Source: Karstenula rhodostoma CBS 690.94
Lineage: Eukaryota > Ascomycota > Dothideomycetes > Pleosporales > Didymosphaeriaceae
Length of the DNA: 64,000 nt
Direction: 5' to 3'
Assembly: GCA_010093485.1 (NCBI GenBank)
Contig: MU001517.1
Coordinates: forward strand, 1-64,000
Shown here: positions 27,186 through 38,418 of the stretch, in pieces
Numbering within the stretch: the stretch's first letter is position 1
Layout: each line of letters begins with the position of its first letter
Made by a program: the position numbers and the translations under genes
The notes under the pieces: model-generated
What the model was told of the DNA's origin: nothing
Seen by the model: only the letters and a program-made list of their open reading frames with translations
Databases searched by the model: none

Positions 27186-27599
27186 ATAGGGGAGATAGCC
27201 TTAATTTTAGCCTTAATCTAGGTTAAAATTAGTAGGCTACTAAAGTAGAGGGAATATATAGTACTATTTAATTTTAACTATAGTCTAGACTAAAATTAAA
27301 TAGCTATTAAGCTAGACTAGAAAAATATTATATATTAATATATAATAAAAGTAATATAGTTACTAGTATTAAATAATAAATATACTAGTAATAATAGTAT
27401 ATATACTATTAGATATTTATAAAGAAAAGAAATTAATTAAAAGTAATTTACTAAATATATTATAGTATATATATAAAGTTATATATTCTAGGGATTCTAT
27501 ATATAGGGAAATATATAATAAAAATAATTTTATTAGTAATATTTTTATAGTATCTATATTAGAGGATATAGTATAATAGATATATTAATATATTTTAAA

Positions 27600-28890
27600 A
27601 AAGAATATTATCTAATTTATTATATAAAAGTATAAGAATTAGATAATAGAAAATAAAAAAACTAATATTAGAAAAGTATATAAAAGTACTAGTAGGGTTA
27701 ATATTAAAAAGAGGTATACTAAAAAATAGAATAATAAAAAGGAGAACTAAAATATAAAAAAGAAAAAAAAAAAGTAATTAAAAAAAACTAGTATAAAAAA
27801 GATAAATAAAAAACTAAAATAAAAATTAAAAAAAATAATAATATAAAAAGTAGTAAGTATATAAGATTTATTTACTATAATAACTAAAAATATTATAATA
27901 AGTAAAAAGGAGTAGAGGTATAAAAAGTTTATTTAAAATTTATTAGAAGTAGATATAGATATAATAGATAGTATAATTAGTAGAATTATAATAATTAGAA
28001 TAGTAAACTATTTATAAAATTAGAAAATAGTATTATAGGTATAGAGAGTATAATATAAGGAAAAAAAGAAATTTTTTATTAATATAGAAAATAGAGTAAA
28101 TAAACTTATAGTAAAGAAAAGTATATTATTTAAAAAAAATAAAGAAAGTAATATAAATTAAAAATAAGACTAACTAATATTATTATAGTATTTAAAAAGT
28201 ATATATATAAAATCTAGTCTTATAAAAGGGAATATAGTAAGGTTTATATTATTATATATAATAATAAAGTAGGGCTAGGCTATTAGAATTATTAGAAAGA
28301 TAAGATAATAATAAATATAGATAATAATTTAAATAAAATTTAAAATAGTAGAAATAATAATATAGAAGTAAAAAGTACTATTTAGTAAATAAAAAAAAGA
28401 CTATATAATTATAGTAAAAGAATATTTATTTAGAGTTTTATATTATATAGTAAAAGGGGAAGAAACTATAAAATATATAGACCTATTTATATAAAAAAAG
28501 TTTAGAAAATAATTAAAAATAGAAAAGAGGTAGTATATACTAAGGGTAAAATTTAAAATTAAAATATTTATAATTTTATTTTAGAATACTATTTTAAATA
28601 TATATATTAAAAGAGGTATAATTATAATATAATTTAGCTTCTAAATAAATATAGTTATAAAATATAATAAAAAGGTATTTAAAAATTTTATAATAATTAA
28701 GAATATATATATTATCTATATAATAAATAAATTATTTTTTAAAAGATTATTACTAGAAAAACTATTAAATAGTAACTTAGTAAGATATAACTTAATAAGA
28801 GGTCTATAGTTAATATATTATACTATTAAAAAGGAAAATTTTAATAATATTAGTATATAGAAGAATATACCTTATAATAGGGGTTAATAG
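27600..28890 (+). pseudogene. ORF-Y relic, copy C
   Basis: Third collinear copy of the unknown plus-strand frame, heavily mutated. It ends just before the minisatellite, as in A and B. Confidence 0.36.
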
Positions 28891-28975
28891 AAAAGTTTAA
28901 ATATATATAAAAAATTATACTAAAGGGAACTATAGAAAAGTTAAACTTTTATAACTACCCCTATTATAGTTTCTA

Positions 28976-29300
28976 AATACTAGATATTAATTAATAAAAT
29001 AATTAGTATTAGTTAATAGAATAATTAGTATTAGTTAATAAAATAATTAGTATTAGTTAATAAAAGATTAAGTATTAGTTAATAAAATAATTAGTATTAA
29101 TTAATAGAATATTAAGTATTAATTAATAGAATAATTAGTATTAGTTAATAGAATAATTAGTATTAGTTAATAGAATAATTAATATTAGTTAATAGAATAT
29201 TAAGTATTAGTTAATAGAATAATTAGTATTAATTAATAGATAAAATAATTAGTATTAGTTAATAGAATACTAGATATTAGTTAATAAAATATTAGATATT
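28976..29300. repeat. 22-bp minisatellite, unit C
   Basis: About fifteen copies of the same AATTAGTATTAGTTAATAGA-type unit. The array ends before a mutated version of the border palindrome (about 29,325-29,355), which here is no longer symmetrical. Confidence 0.85.
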
Positions 29301-29372
29301 ACTATTTTATATATATATTATTTTTTATAAAATATATAATATATATCCTATAATTTAATATATTTAAATTAC

Positions 29373-30904
29373 CTATAGATAGAATTCTTTAAAGTTTAAA
29401 AAATAAAGGGACTAGTTATAATTAAGCTATTTTTATTAATAAATATAAAAATATATTTTATTTTTTATAAATTACTATTAGAACTAGTATCTTTAAATAC
29501 TCTAATTAAGATTTAACTAGAGCTAGAAGATAATAAGTATAAAGTTAAAATAATTAAAAATCTATAAATAATTAAGAGTTAGTAAAAATATCTAGTTAAG
29601 TAAAAAGAATAGCTAGAATAATATAATACTTAAAAACTAAAAAAAAATCTTATAAATTATAAAAAACTACTAGAGAATTTCTACTAGTTAATAGTAAAAA
29701 ATTAACCTTAAGGGGATTAATTAATAAGAATACTAGTCTAAAATTAAAAAAAAAATTAAAAAAAGTAAAAAAATTAATAATAGAAGAATTAGCCTATAAT
29801 TAGTCTAGATTAGTTAAAAGTCTATATAATAGTAATATAAAAGTAATATTAATATTTATATTTTTTAAAATTTTTTCTTTTAAATAATCTAGTATACTAA
29901 GTATATAAGTATTATAAATTATAAATAATTATTTTTATTTTTTTATTTTTATAATTTCTACTCTTAGATAAGTAATTTTAGTTTTAATATAAAAAAGGAT
30001 AAAATACTTTTTATACTTTTTAAATTAAATCTATTTTTATTTTTTTTTAAAAATTTAAAAATTATACTTTATATAAATAGTAATATATATAGTATACTTT
30101 TTAGTTAAAATATTTATAAAATATTTTAGAATCTTTTTCTCTATATAATAAGTATATTTTATTAATATTACTAAATTATAATAATAAATTTTATTAGTAT
30201 AAATATAATAATAATTAGTTAATAATTATTTTAGTACTTTAGATATAGTTAGAGAGGCTTAAAAAATCTAGAAAAGAATATAATATTATATTTAGAGGTA
30301 TAAAAAAATAAATTTTTATACCTCTAAACTATACTATAATAATAAATTATAAGGTAATAATAAAATATTAGAATAATAATTTTAAAAGGGAAAATAATAT
30401 TATAATTATAGTAGAACTAAACTAGAAAAAAGGAAAAAATTATATATAAAATATTAGTAATAAAAATAAGACTAATAGATATTTATATATAAACCTATAA
30501 AATAGTTTATATTATAAATTATATAATTATAATTTTACTAAAAATACGAGATTCTAGAAATACTAGATTTTAGTAAAAGTAAAATAGATATTTCTATTAA
30601 GAGGATAGAATTTATAAAAATAAACTAGAGAATTCTAAAATAATAAAAATTAAAATAACTAATATATAATTTAAAAAAATTTCTATATAATTTTTATTTT
30701 TTATAATTAACTTTTATATTTAAATTAAAGTACTTTATTTATATATAAATACTTAGTTTTTTTTTAATATTATTATATTATATTTTATTATAATATAGAA
30801 TTATTAATTAATTTAGTACTTACCTCTATTATATTTTATTCCTCGAATAATTCTTAAGGTACGAATCTAAATTAAATATATAGAAAACCCCTTATAATAT
30901 AAAG
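29373..30904 (+). mobile_element. Ty3/Gypsy relic 1: chromodomain to 3' end
   Basis: A 1.53-kb fragment that is repeated at 34,233-35,756. Ignoring stops, 29,490-29,690 translates to a chromodomain-like segment: an acidic LELEDNKYKVKII run, then KYLVK, then YNT and NLINYKKLLENFY. This is the order seen at the C-terminus of chromodomain-bearing Ty3/Gypsy integrases. The rest, ending in GAAAACCCCTTATAAT, is presumably the 3' untranslated region and LTR. It abuts the border of unit C directly, so it is a truncated copy. All of it is RIP-mutated and inactive. Confidence 0.72.
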
Positions 30905-33900
30905 TCTTATATAAATATTTAAATATATTCTATATAATATATCTTAATAATATATTTATTTACTCTACTAGAATACTAAAAGAATATATAGAATATATAA
31001 AGAAAATATTTAAAAAAATAAAAAAATATTAATTACTTTTTTATCTAGATAAATATAAGTTTTATATTATTAAAATAAAATATTTAGAATTTATTATTTT
31101 AAGGGAAGGTATATTAATAGATCTAAAAAAGGTTACTATTATATAGAAATAGCTAGTTTCTAAGTTAATAAAGAATATTTAGTTTTTTCTAAAATTTACT
31201 AATTTCTATTAAAAATTTATAAGAGACTATTCTAAAACTATTATATTACTAATAGATTTTATAAAAAAAAAAAATAATAAAATTATATAACTAATTTAAA
31301 AAAAACTATTAAATATATTTAGAAAATTATAAATAATATTTCTAATAGTCCTATTTTTATAAATATTTAATCTATAAAAACTAGCTAGAATTAAAATAAA
31401 TATATTTAATTATATATTAAAAGTAATTCTTTTATAACTAAATAAAAATAGAAAATAGAAATTAATATTCTACTATTTATAAAAATTTTTAGAAGTAAAA
31501 CTTAACTATAATATTTATAATAAAGAACTATTAATAATAGTAAATACTTTTAAATAATAGAAAATATAACTTATAAAAATTTATTTTAAAATAGAAATAT
31601 AAATAGACTACTAGAATTTTATTAACTTTATATTAACTAAGAAGTTTAATTAATAATAAATATAATAGATAGAATTTTTAGTAAATTTTAATTTTATAAT
31701 TTACTATTAATCTAGAATTTTTAATAATATAGTAGACGTCTTAAGTAGATAATTAAATTTAATTTAAAATAAAGTTAAACTATATAATATAATACTATAT
31801 AAATATAAAAATAATATACTTAAATATAACTAACTAAAAATTAGAATATAAATAATTAATTTAAAGTATATAAAACTAGAAATATAAAACTTTTAAAATT
31901 ATTAAAAATTTAATTAAAACTAGAAAGAGAAATATAACCTCTTTAAGTATAGTTTTAATAAAATTAAATAAAATTACTAATAATAGATTATTATTAATAA
32001 TAAATATATATTTAATCTAATTAGAAAACTATATAAATTAGAAAAATAAAAATATTTAAATATTAAAAAAATAATATATTATATTATAAATAAATATACT
32101 ATTTCTAAGTTTAAATAATTAATTATAATTAAAAGGGAAATAATAATAAAAAGATTAAGTTATTAAGTATATAGATAAAAATATTAATAAAAAGGTATTT
32201 CCCCTAGCTAATAGTTTAAAAATAAGTATATTTAAAAAAAAATTATAAAAAAAAATAAAAATTAGAATAGAATTTAAACTAGAGTTATTATATAGTTTAG
32301 TATTTTAGAATTTAATAATTAGAGGCTTAGTAATTAGAGGTTTAGTAATTTAAGGCTTAGTATAGATTTTAATTTTCTAGTATTAATTAACTATAGTTAT
32401 AACTTTCTTCTATTAAGGTTAAAACTAAATATTATAATATAGTAATCTTATAATACCTTATTATTTCTTTTTAAATTTAAATTTAAACTTAAACTTAAAT
32501 ATTATAATATATAATATAACTCTAGATTTTAGCTATTTACTATATAAAGATATACTATTTCCCTAGATAATAAAAATAATTAATAAGTATATAGAAATAT
32601 CTATAGTATTACTCTATATTATTATTAATTAGAATTACTAGAAAAATATAACTATAAAACCTTATTTAACTATTTACTAAAATATTAAAATATTTACTAA
32701 AGTTATTAAGTTTAAAAATAAAACTATAAAATAGTTATTATAAATTTAAAACTTTATTAATATCTACTATAAAATAAAATACTTTAATTATAAATTTAAT
32801 TTAGAGGTAATATAGTATAATACTATCTATAAGTTTATTTTTATATAAATATAAGTTAATAGATAATAGATTTTAATACTAAGAAAAACTATTCTAGTAT
32901 ATTTACTAGAATAAATTTAAATATATAATAATAGAATTAAAACTACTTAATAATAAATTTTTAAAATCCTATTATTATTCTATTAACTATAAATAACCCT
33001 CTATACTCTAAAAAAGAAAAATAAAAATAAAAACTTTATAAATAAATTACTAAGAGAGGAAAGTATTATATAAATATAAAAAATATTTAAAACTATTATA
33101 ATAATATTAACTAATTTATACTAAGTAATTCTATAGATTATATAGTATAAAGTAGATAGTATTAGTATAAATATAGTAACTTAAATAAATAAAAAAAAAA
33201 TAAAGGTATATTAGTTTTAAGAATATTTAGAAAATAGATATTATTAGAGGATTAGCTATTATAATTACTTTAAAATTTAACTATAAATAGATAGATAATA
33301 TCTCTTTAATTATAAATAGTTATAAAAAATATTATAAAAATTAATAATTACTATTTATAAAATAAAAATACTACTATTAATTATAATAGAAATAAATAAC
33401 TATTTAGTTTATTATAAAAATAAGTTTAAGATATATAAATTTTATAAACTTCTATAATTATTATCTATAATAAAATAATTATAATAAAATATAATAGTAA
33501 AATAATTATAATAAAATATAATAATAAATTTTATTATAAAATTTTTAAAATTACTATAACTAGAAATAAAGTATATATATAATATTATTATAATAATAGT
33601 ATATAGATTTATAAAAATAGTTAAATTTAAATTTATAAAAAAGTCTATAATAGTAAAGAAACTAGTCTATAAAATAAATAATATACTATTTTCTAAGTAT
33701 AAACTACTAGAGAAATTTATTATAAATAAAAATAAGCTTTTTATTTTAAAGTATTAGAATACTTTTACTATAGCTCTAGAAATAAATTAAAAGTTATTAA
33801 TAAACTTTTATTTTAAAATAAATAAATAGATAAAATATATAAATTAAATATTTAAATAATATCTATAATTTTATATTAATAAGTAATAAAATAATTAAAT

Positions 33901-35756
33901 AGAATTTTTATTAACTATATAGTTAGTATATAATAATTTAAAGTTAAATATAATAAAATACTTACTTTACTATATAAACTATAGATATAAGTTAGTTATT
34001 TATTAAAATTTAAAAAATATAGAAAGTATCTCTACTAGAGTCTAAAATAAAACTTAGAAAATAAAAAAACTTTATAAAATTTTATAAAAAAGAATTACCT
34101 ATAAAGTCTATATAATATTTAGAAATATAAATAAATAAAAAATTAAGAAACTAATTTTTAAAAAAAGAAATAAAGTTTTCTTATTATAAAAAAAATCTAA
34201 AAATAAAATAACTAAGTAAAAAACTAAATTATCTTTAAATAAAACTTTTTAAAATTTAAAAAATAAAAAAACTAGTTATAACTAAACTACTTTTACTAAT
34301 AAATATAAAGATATATTCTATTTTTTATAAATTACTATTAGAACTAATATCTCTAAATACTCTAATTAAAATCTAGCTAGAGCTAGAAAATAATAAGTAT
34401 AAAGTTAAAATAATTAAAAATCTATAAATAATTAAGGATTAATAAAGATATCTAGTTAAATAGAAAAAATAATTAAAATAGTATAATATTTAGAAACTAA
34501 AAAAAAATTTTATAAATTATAAAAAATTATTAGAGGACTTCTACTAGTTAATAGTAAAGGGTTAACTCTAAAGGAGTTAATTAATAAAAATACTAGTCTA
34601 AAATTAAAAAAAAAATTAAAAAAAATAAAAAAATTAATAATAAAAGAATTAGCCTATAACTAGTTTAAATTAATTAAGAGTCTATATAGTAATAATATAA
34701 AAGTAATACTAGTATTTATACTTTTTAAAGCCTTTTTTTCTAGATAATCTAGTATATTAAATATATAAATATTATAAATTATAAGTAATTATTTCTATTT
34801 TATTATCTCTATAATTTCTATTTTTAAATAAATAATCTTAGCCTTAATATAGAAAAAAATAAAATACTTTTTATACTTTTTAAATTAAATATATTTCTAC
34901 TTTTTTTTTAGAAATTTAAAAACTATATTTTATATAAATAGTAATATATATAGTATACTTTCTAATTAAAATATTTATAAAATATTTTAGAATTTTCTTT
35001 TTTATATAATAAGTATACTTTATTAATATTACTAGACTATAATAATAAATCTTATTAGTATAAATATAGTAATAATTAATTAATAATTATTTTAGTATTT
35101 TAAATATAGTTAAAAAGGCTTAGAAAATCTAGAAAAGAATATAATACTATATTTAGAAATATAAAAAAATAAATTTTTATACCTCTAAACTATATTATAA
35201 TAGTAGGTTATAAAGTAATAATAGGGTATTAGAATAATAACTCTAAAGGGGGGGATAATATTATAATTATAATAGAATTAAATTAGAAAAAAAAAAAAAA
35301 TTATATATAAAATATTAGTAATAGAAATAAAACTAATAAATATTTATATATAAACTTATAGAATAGTTTATATTATAAGTTATATAACTATAATTCTACT
35401 AAAAATATAAAATTTTAGAAATATTAGATTTTAGTAAAAGTAGAATAGATATTTCTATTAAAAAAATAGAATTTATAAAAATAGACTAAGGGATTCTAGA
35501 ATAATAAAAATTAGAATAACTAATATATAGTTTAAAAGAATTTCTATATAGTTTTTATTTTTTATAGTTAACTTTTATATTTAAATTAAAATACTTTATC
35601 TATATATAAGTATTTAGTTTTTTTTTAATATTATTATATTATATTCTATTATAATATAGAATTATTAACTAATTTAATACTTATTTCTATTATATTTTAT
35701 TTTTTAAATAATCCTTAAGATATAAATCTAGATTAGATATATAGAAAACCCCTTAT
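30905..35756 (+). mobile_element. Ty3/Gypsy relic 2: RT end, RNase H, integrase, chromodomain, 3' end
   Basis: Read with stops ignored, the domains follow Ty3/Gypsy order. The reverse-transcriptase end lies near 30,980-31,260 (KYLEFII and FIRDYSKT). RNase H lies near 31,420-31,560 (LNYNIYNKELLIIVNTFK). The integrase core end lies near 33,780-33,970 (LVYNNLKLN). The chromodomain is at about 34,340-34,570, then the same 3' end as relic 1. The front of the element (5' LTR, gag, protease, most of RT) is missing. The stretch 32,200-33,200 contains short repeats (TTAGTAATTAGAGG at 32,318-32,362, AAATTTAAATTTAAAC near 32,472) and may be a foreign insertion. Completely RIP-inactivated. Confidence 0.75.
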
Positions 35757-36175
35757 AATAAAAATATAATATAATAATATTAAAAAAAAACTAAGTATTT
35801 ATATATATATAAATAGCTTTAATTTAAATATAAAAGTAAATTATTTCTAAATAATATTTTAAATTAACTATAAAAAATAAAAACTATATAAAAATCTTTT
35901 TAAATTATATACTAGTTATTTTAATTTTTATAATTCTAGAATTTCCTAGTTTATTTTTATAAATTCTATTCTTTTAGTAAAAGTATTTATTCTATTTCTA
36001 TTAAAATCTAATACTTCTAGAATTTTATATTTTTAATAGAATTATAATTATATAACTTATAATATAAGCTATTTTATAAATTTATATATAAATATTTATT
36101 AATTTTATCTCTATTACTAATATTTTATATATAATTTTTTTCTTTCTTCTAGTTTAGTTTTATTATAATTATAAT
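35757..36175 (-). mobile_element. Inverted LTR-like fragment of the same Gypsy family
   Basis: About 420 bp match the reverse complement of about 30,380-30,800 (and the equivalent in relic 2), beginning AATATAATATAATAATATTA and including the complement of AATATTAGTAATA...ACTAATAGATATT. It stands tail-to-tail against the 3' end of relic 2, forming a large interrupted inverted repeat. Confidence 0.7.
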
Positions 36176-36960
36176 AACTAAAAGAACTTTTATTTTATTA
36201 GAAAATATTAAAAAATACTATAGAAATAAAGAATATAAATAGTATTTTATAAATATAAAATATTTTAAAAGAAATTAAAATAAATAAAGAAGATAGTATA
36301 AAACTACTAAAAATATAATTAAAATTAAATATTATAATAATATTATAGTAAAAGAATAAATAAGAAATAAAATTAAATTAAATTAAAAAAAAGATTTTAA
36401 GTTTTTAAAATATTAGTTAGTATTAGGCTAGACTAATATCTAAAGAAGGATTATATATTAAGTAAATATTTAGAAATATATAACTAAATTTAGTATTTTA
36501 TAACTAAAGTAATTATAGATAATATATTAGCTATATTAGTATTTAGAGAAATATTATTATATTATATTTTAAAAACTAATTAGAATATATAAAATATTTT
36601 TTTTTAAATAATAAAAAGTCTAAAATCCTTTATTCTAATTAGATAATATATAGTTTTAAGGTTTAACTAGCTATATAGAAATTCTATTATAATAATTTAC
36701 TTTTTTATTTTATTTATTATAAATAATAAGGTTATTTCTATAAATTTATAAAAAAAATTATAATTATAGCTTTTATATTAAAAAAGTTATAAAAGAAATT
36801 AAAAAAAAACTTTTATAGAAAATTTATATATATTTATATATATTTATATATACTTTTACTATATAAATAGTATAGATATAAATATATATAAATACGTATA
36901 TCTATACTAGATAGAGTGGGAAACTTTTCCTAATATTTATAGTGGTAAGGAAGTTACCCG
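36176..36960. other. Transition from RIP-mutated DNA to gene-bearing DNA
   Basis: AT-rich sequence without a recognisable element continues to about 36,900, with a TATATATTTATATA microsatellite-like patch at 36,830-36,860. CA/TG dinucleotides return within about 60 bp after 36,910. GGGAAACTTTTCCTAATAT at 36,919 resembles the introner core. Confidence 0.6.
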
Positions 36961-37140
36961 CTAATTACTACCCTTGCTCTGTGTATCTAAAATCTTTATA
37001 ACTATCTTCTCTAGTAACAGTTTATTTTCCTTTACCAACCCCTTCAGGCAATCTTCTATATCTATTAACGTCTCGTCGACAAGCTCTTATATACCCTCGC
37101 CTATCTTCTTCGTCTTCGTGTCCGCAATATCGATAAGCTA
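36961..37140 (-). pseudogene. Lost C-terminal tail of the first gene (RIP leakage)
   Basis: The frame of the upstream gene continues without frameshift for 60 codons beyond its present stop and ends at a TAG at 36,961-36,963. Only three stops interrupt it: TAG TAG (37,138-37,143) and TAA (37,087-37,089), each one C-to-T step from CAG or CAA. The tail translates to a charged, helix-like sequence (LIDIADTKTKKIGEGI, then ELVDETLIDIEDCLKGLVKE), continuing the coiled-coil character upstream of the stop. It lies directly against the RIP-mutated block. Confidence 0.7.
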
Positions 37141-38418
37141 CTACTTAAGGCTCTCAACTTCTTCTCGTAGTTCTGCGAGACCTTCCTCTATTATGCTCTT
37201 CACATCAATCTTGTAATTCTCAAGATCCTCGTCCAACTGGGCCTCGGTATGGCGGCGCATAGCGATCTCATGGTCTTCAGACTCCTGCTTCATCTTCTCG
37301 AGCATTGCTTTTATACGAGGCTTCGCGTCGGCCGAGAGACGCGCAGTGATACGGGTGCCGATAGGGATCGCAGCGTCGTGTTCTAACTCCCGAGTTGGAG
37401 AGACAGCGAACAAGTCACTAAGCTTTTTTGGAAGGGCCTGCACAAGATTAATAAGATATAAGACTAGCTTCTTCCGGCACTCACCTTTTCCACAGCCAGT
37501 GGGACCATTGTGTTGAGCGCGTTCTCGATCACGTCGTGCACGTGGGCCGGTTTGTACGGAGAAGATGAACGGAGGGGGCTAGGCAACGCTGTGGTGGTGG
37601 CTTTTTCGGTGGGCGAGCCTAGCAGAAGGTCGAAAGCTGCCGGAATTGCTGTGTTTATTCGAGTAGGTACGGCAGGTACGGCGCGCTTGCGCTTTAGGGG
37701 TAACAGCTCGGGCGACGAACTGCCTCCAGCTGCTCGGTGCAAAAGAGCCTTGGTTAGCGAGATCATAATTATTTAAATGCAGAGACGTACCCTCTCTGTA
37801 CCGTTTTGCAGACACTTCGCTATATGGAGGCAGTGAGTCGGCCACAACGTCCTCCAAAGGAACAAAGACGGTCCAGTCGGTTTCTCTTGTCAACGCTCCG
37901 CGGTAAGGAACGCCGACGAGGCTTTCAGGGCGATTGACCAGGTGGTGGAAGGCGGCGTACTGGTTTACATGGAGGTGTACATGGTCGAACACCAGGCATA
38001 TGTCGAGCGCGCGTGCAAGGTCCCGAAGTTGGTGCAACTGGGTCTCGTGGCCTGTCTTGGGCGCGATGCAGCCTGTAGAAGGAAGGCAACGAACTGGGCA
38101 AGGTTGGCGCAGCGTCAGTTGCAGCGTCTTGAAGGCGGGCGAGCCGCTTCGTGCAAGCCGAGACTGCTGCGCTTGGGACAAGTCTTCCGTCGTAGGGCGA
38201 AGGAACGACGTACCAGGTACGAGTTGGTCCGCATCATATATAAGGACGACCTGTTGCTCGTCTGCGAAATCGTGCACATGTGCGCAGAAAGAAAGGAGGA
38301 TAGATGCTTGGTTATGAGCTTTAGAGAACTTGATTGAGAGGCGACATGGAGATGGCGTTGCAGAATCAGACGAAAACGCCAACGCAGGGACATCCTGCAG
38401 TGGAGAGTGATATACCAT
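37141..38418 (-). CDS. Hypothetical protein, three exons, truncated at its C-terminus
   Basis: I do not recognise the family. Spliced model, minus strand: exons 38,418-37,791, 37,729-37,485 and 37,437-37,141; introns GTACGT...GAGCAG and GTGAGT...TGCAG; phases agree; 389 codons plus stop. The N-terminal 210 residues look like a folded domain with no signal peptide or membrane helix. A basic/proline-rich linker (KRKRAVPAVPTRIN, a possible nuclear signal) follows. The last 95 residues are highly charged and helical with a likely coiled coil. The present stop is a TAG where the frame clearly continues (see the lost tail), so the protein is about 60 residues shorter than its ancestor. A truncated product may still work. 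First gene inside the chromosome end. Confidence 0.62.

Larger units (their letters stand above)
25747..29366. repeat. Subtelomeric repeat unit C (strongly truncated)
   Basis: Starts with the equivalent of about 10,970 of unit A (22,190 of unit B) and runs to the same border sequence. It holds only the upstream part of the helicase relic, the two hairpins, ORF-Y and an expanded minisatellite. Confidence 0.87.
256..36900. other. RIP-mutated AT-rich subtelomeric block
   Basis: For 36.6 kb the sequence is dominated by TA, AT, TAG and CTA words. CA and TG dinucleotides are almost missing and no long ORF survives in any frame. Near-identical repeats inside the block differ almost only by C/T and G/A transitions. 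Both are the established signature of repeat-induced point mutation in Pezizomycotina. Mutation is milder near the telomere (copy A keeps more G+C) and heaviest in the Gypsy relics. Composition changes sharply at about 36,900-36,960. Confidence 0.93.

Noticed and set aside
28976..29300. CRISPR-like array
   Set aside because: The units are directly adjacent 22-bp repeats without unique spacers, in a eukaryotic subtelomere; it is a minisatellite.
29373..35756. The 1.53-kb direct repeats as LTRs of one complete retrotransposon
   Set aside because: Both copies begin with chromodomain coding sequence, and the stretch between them starts in the middle of reverse transcriptase, so they are shared 3' ends of two truncated elements.
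37942..38337. Plus-strand ORFs inside the first gene
   Set aside because: They mirror exon 1 of the minus-strand gene, whose intron phases and composition are consistent; no motif supports the opposite strand.
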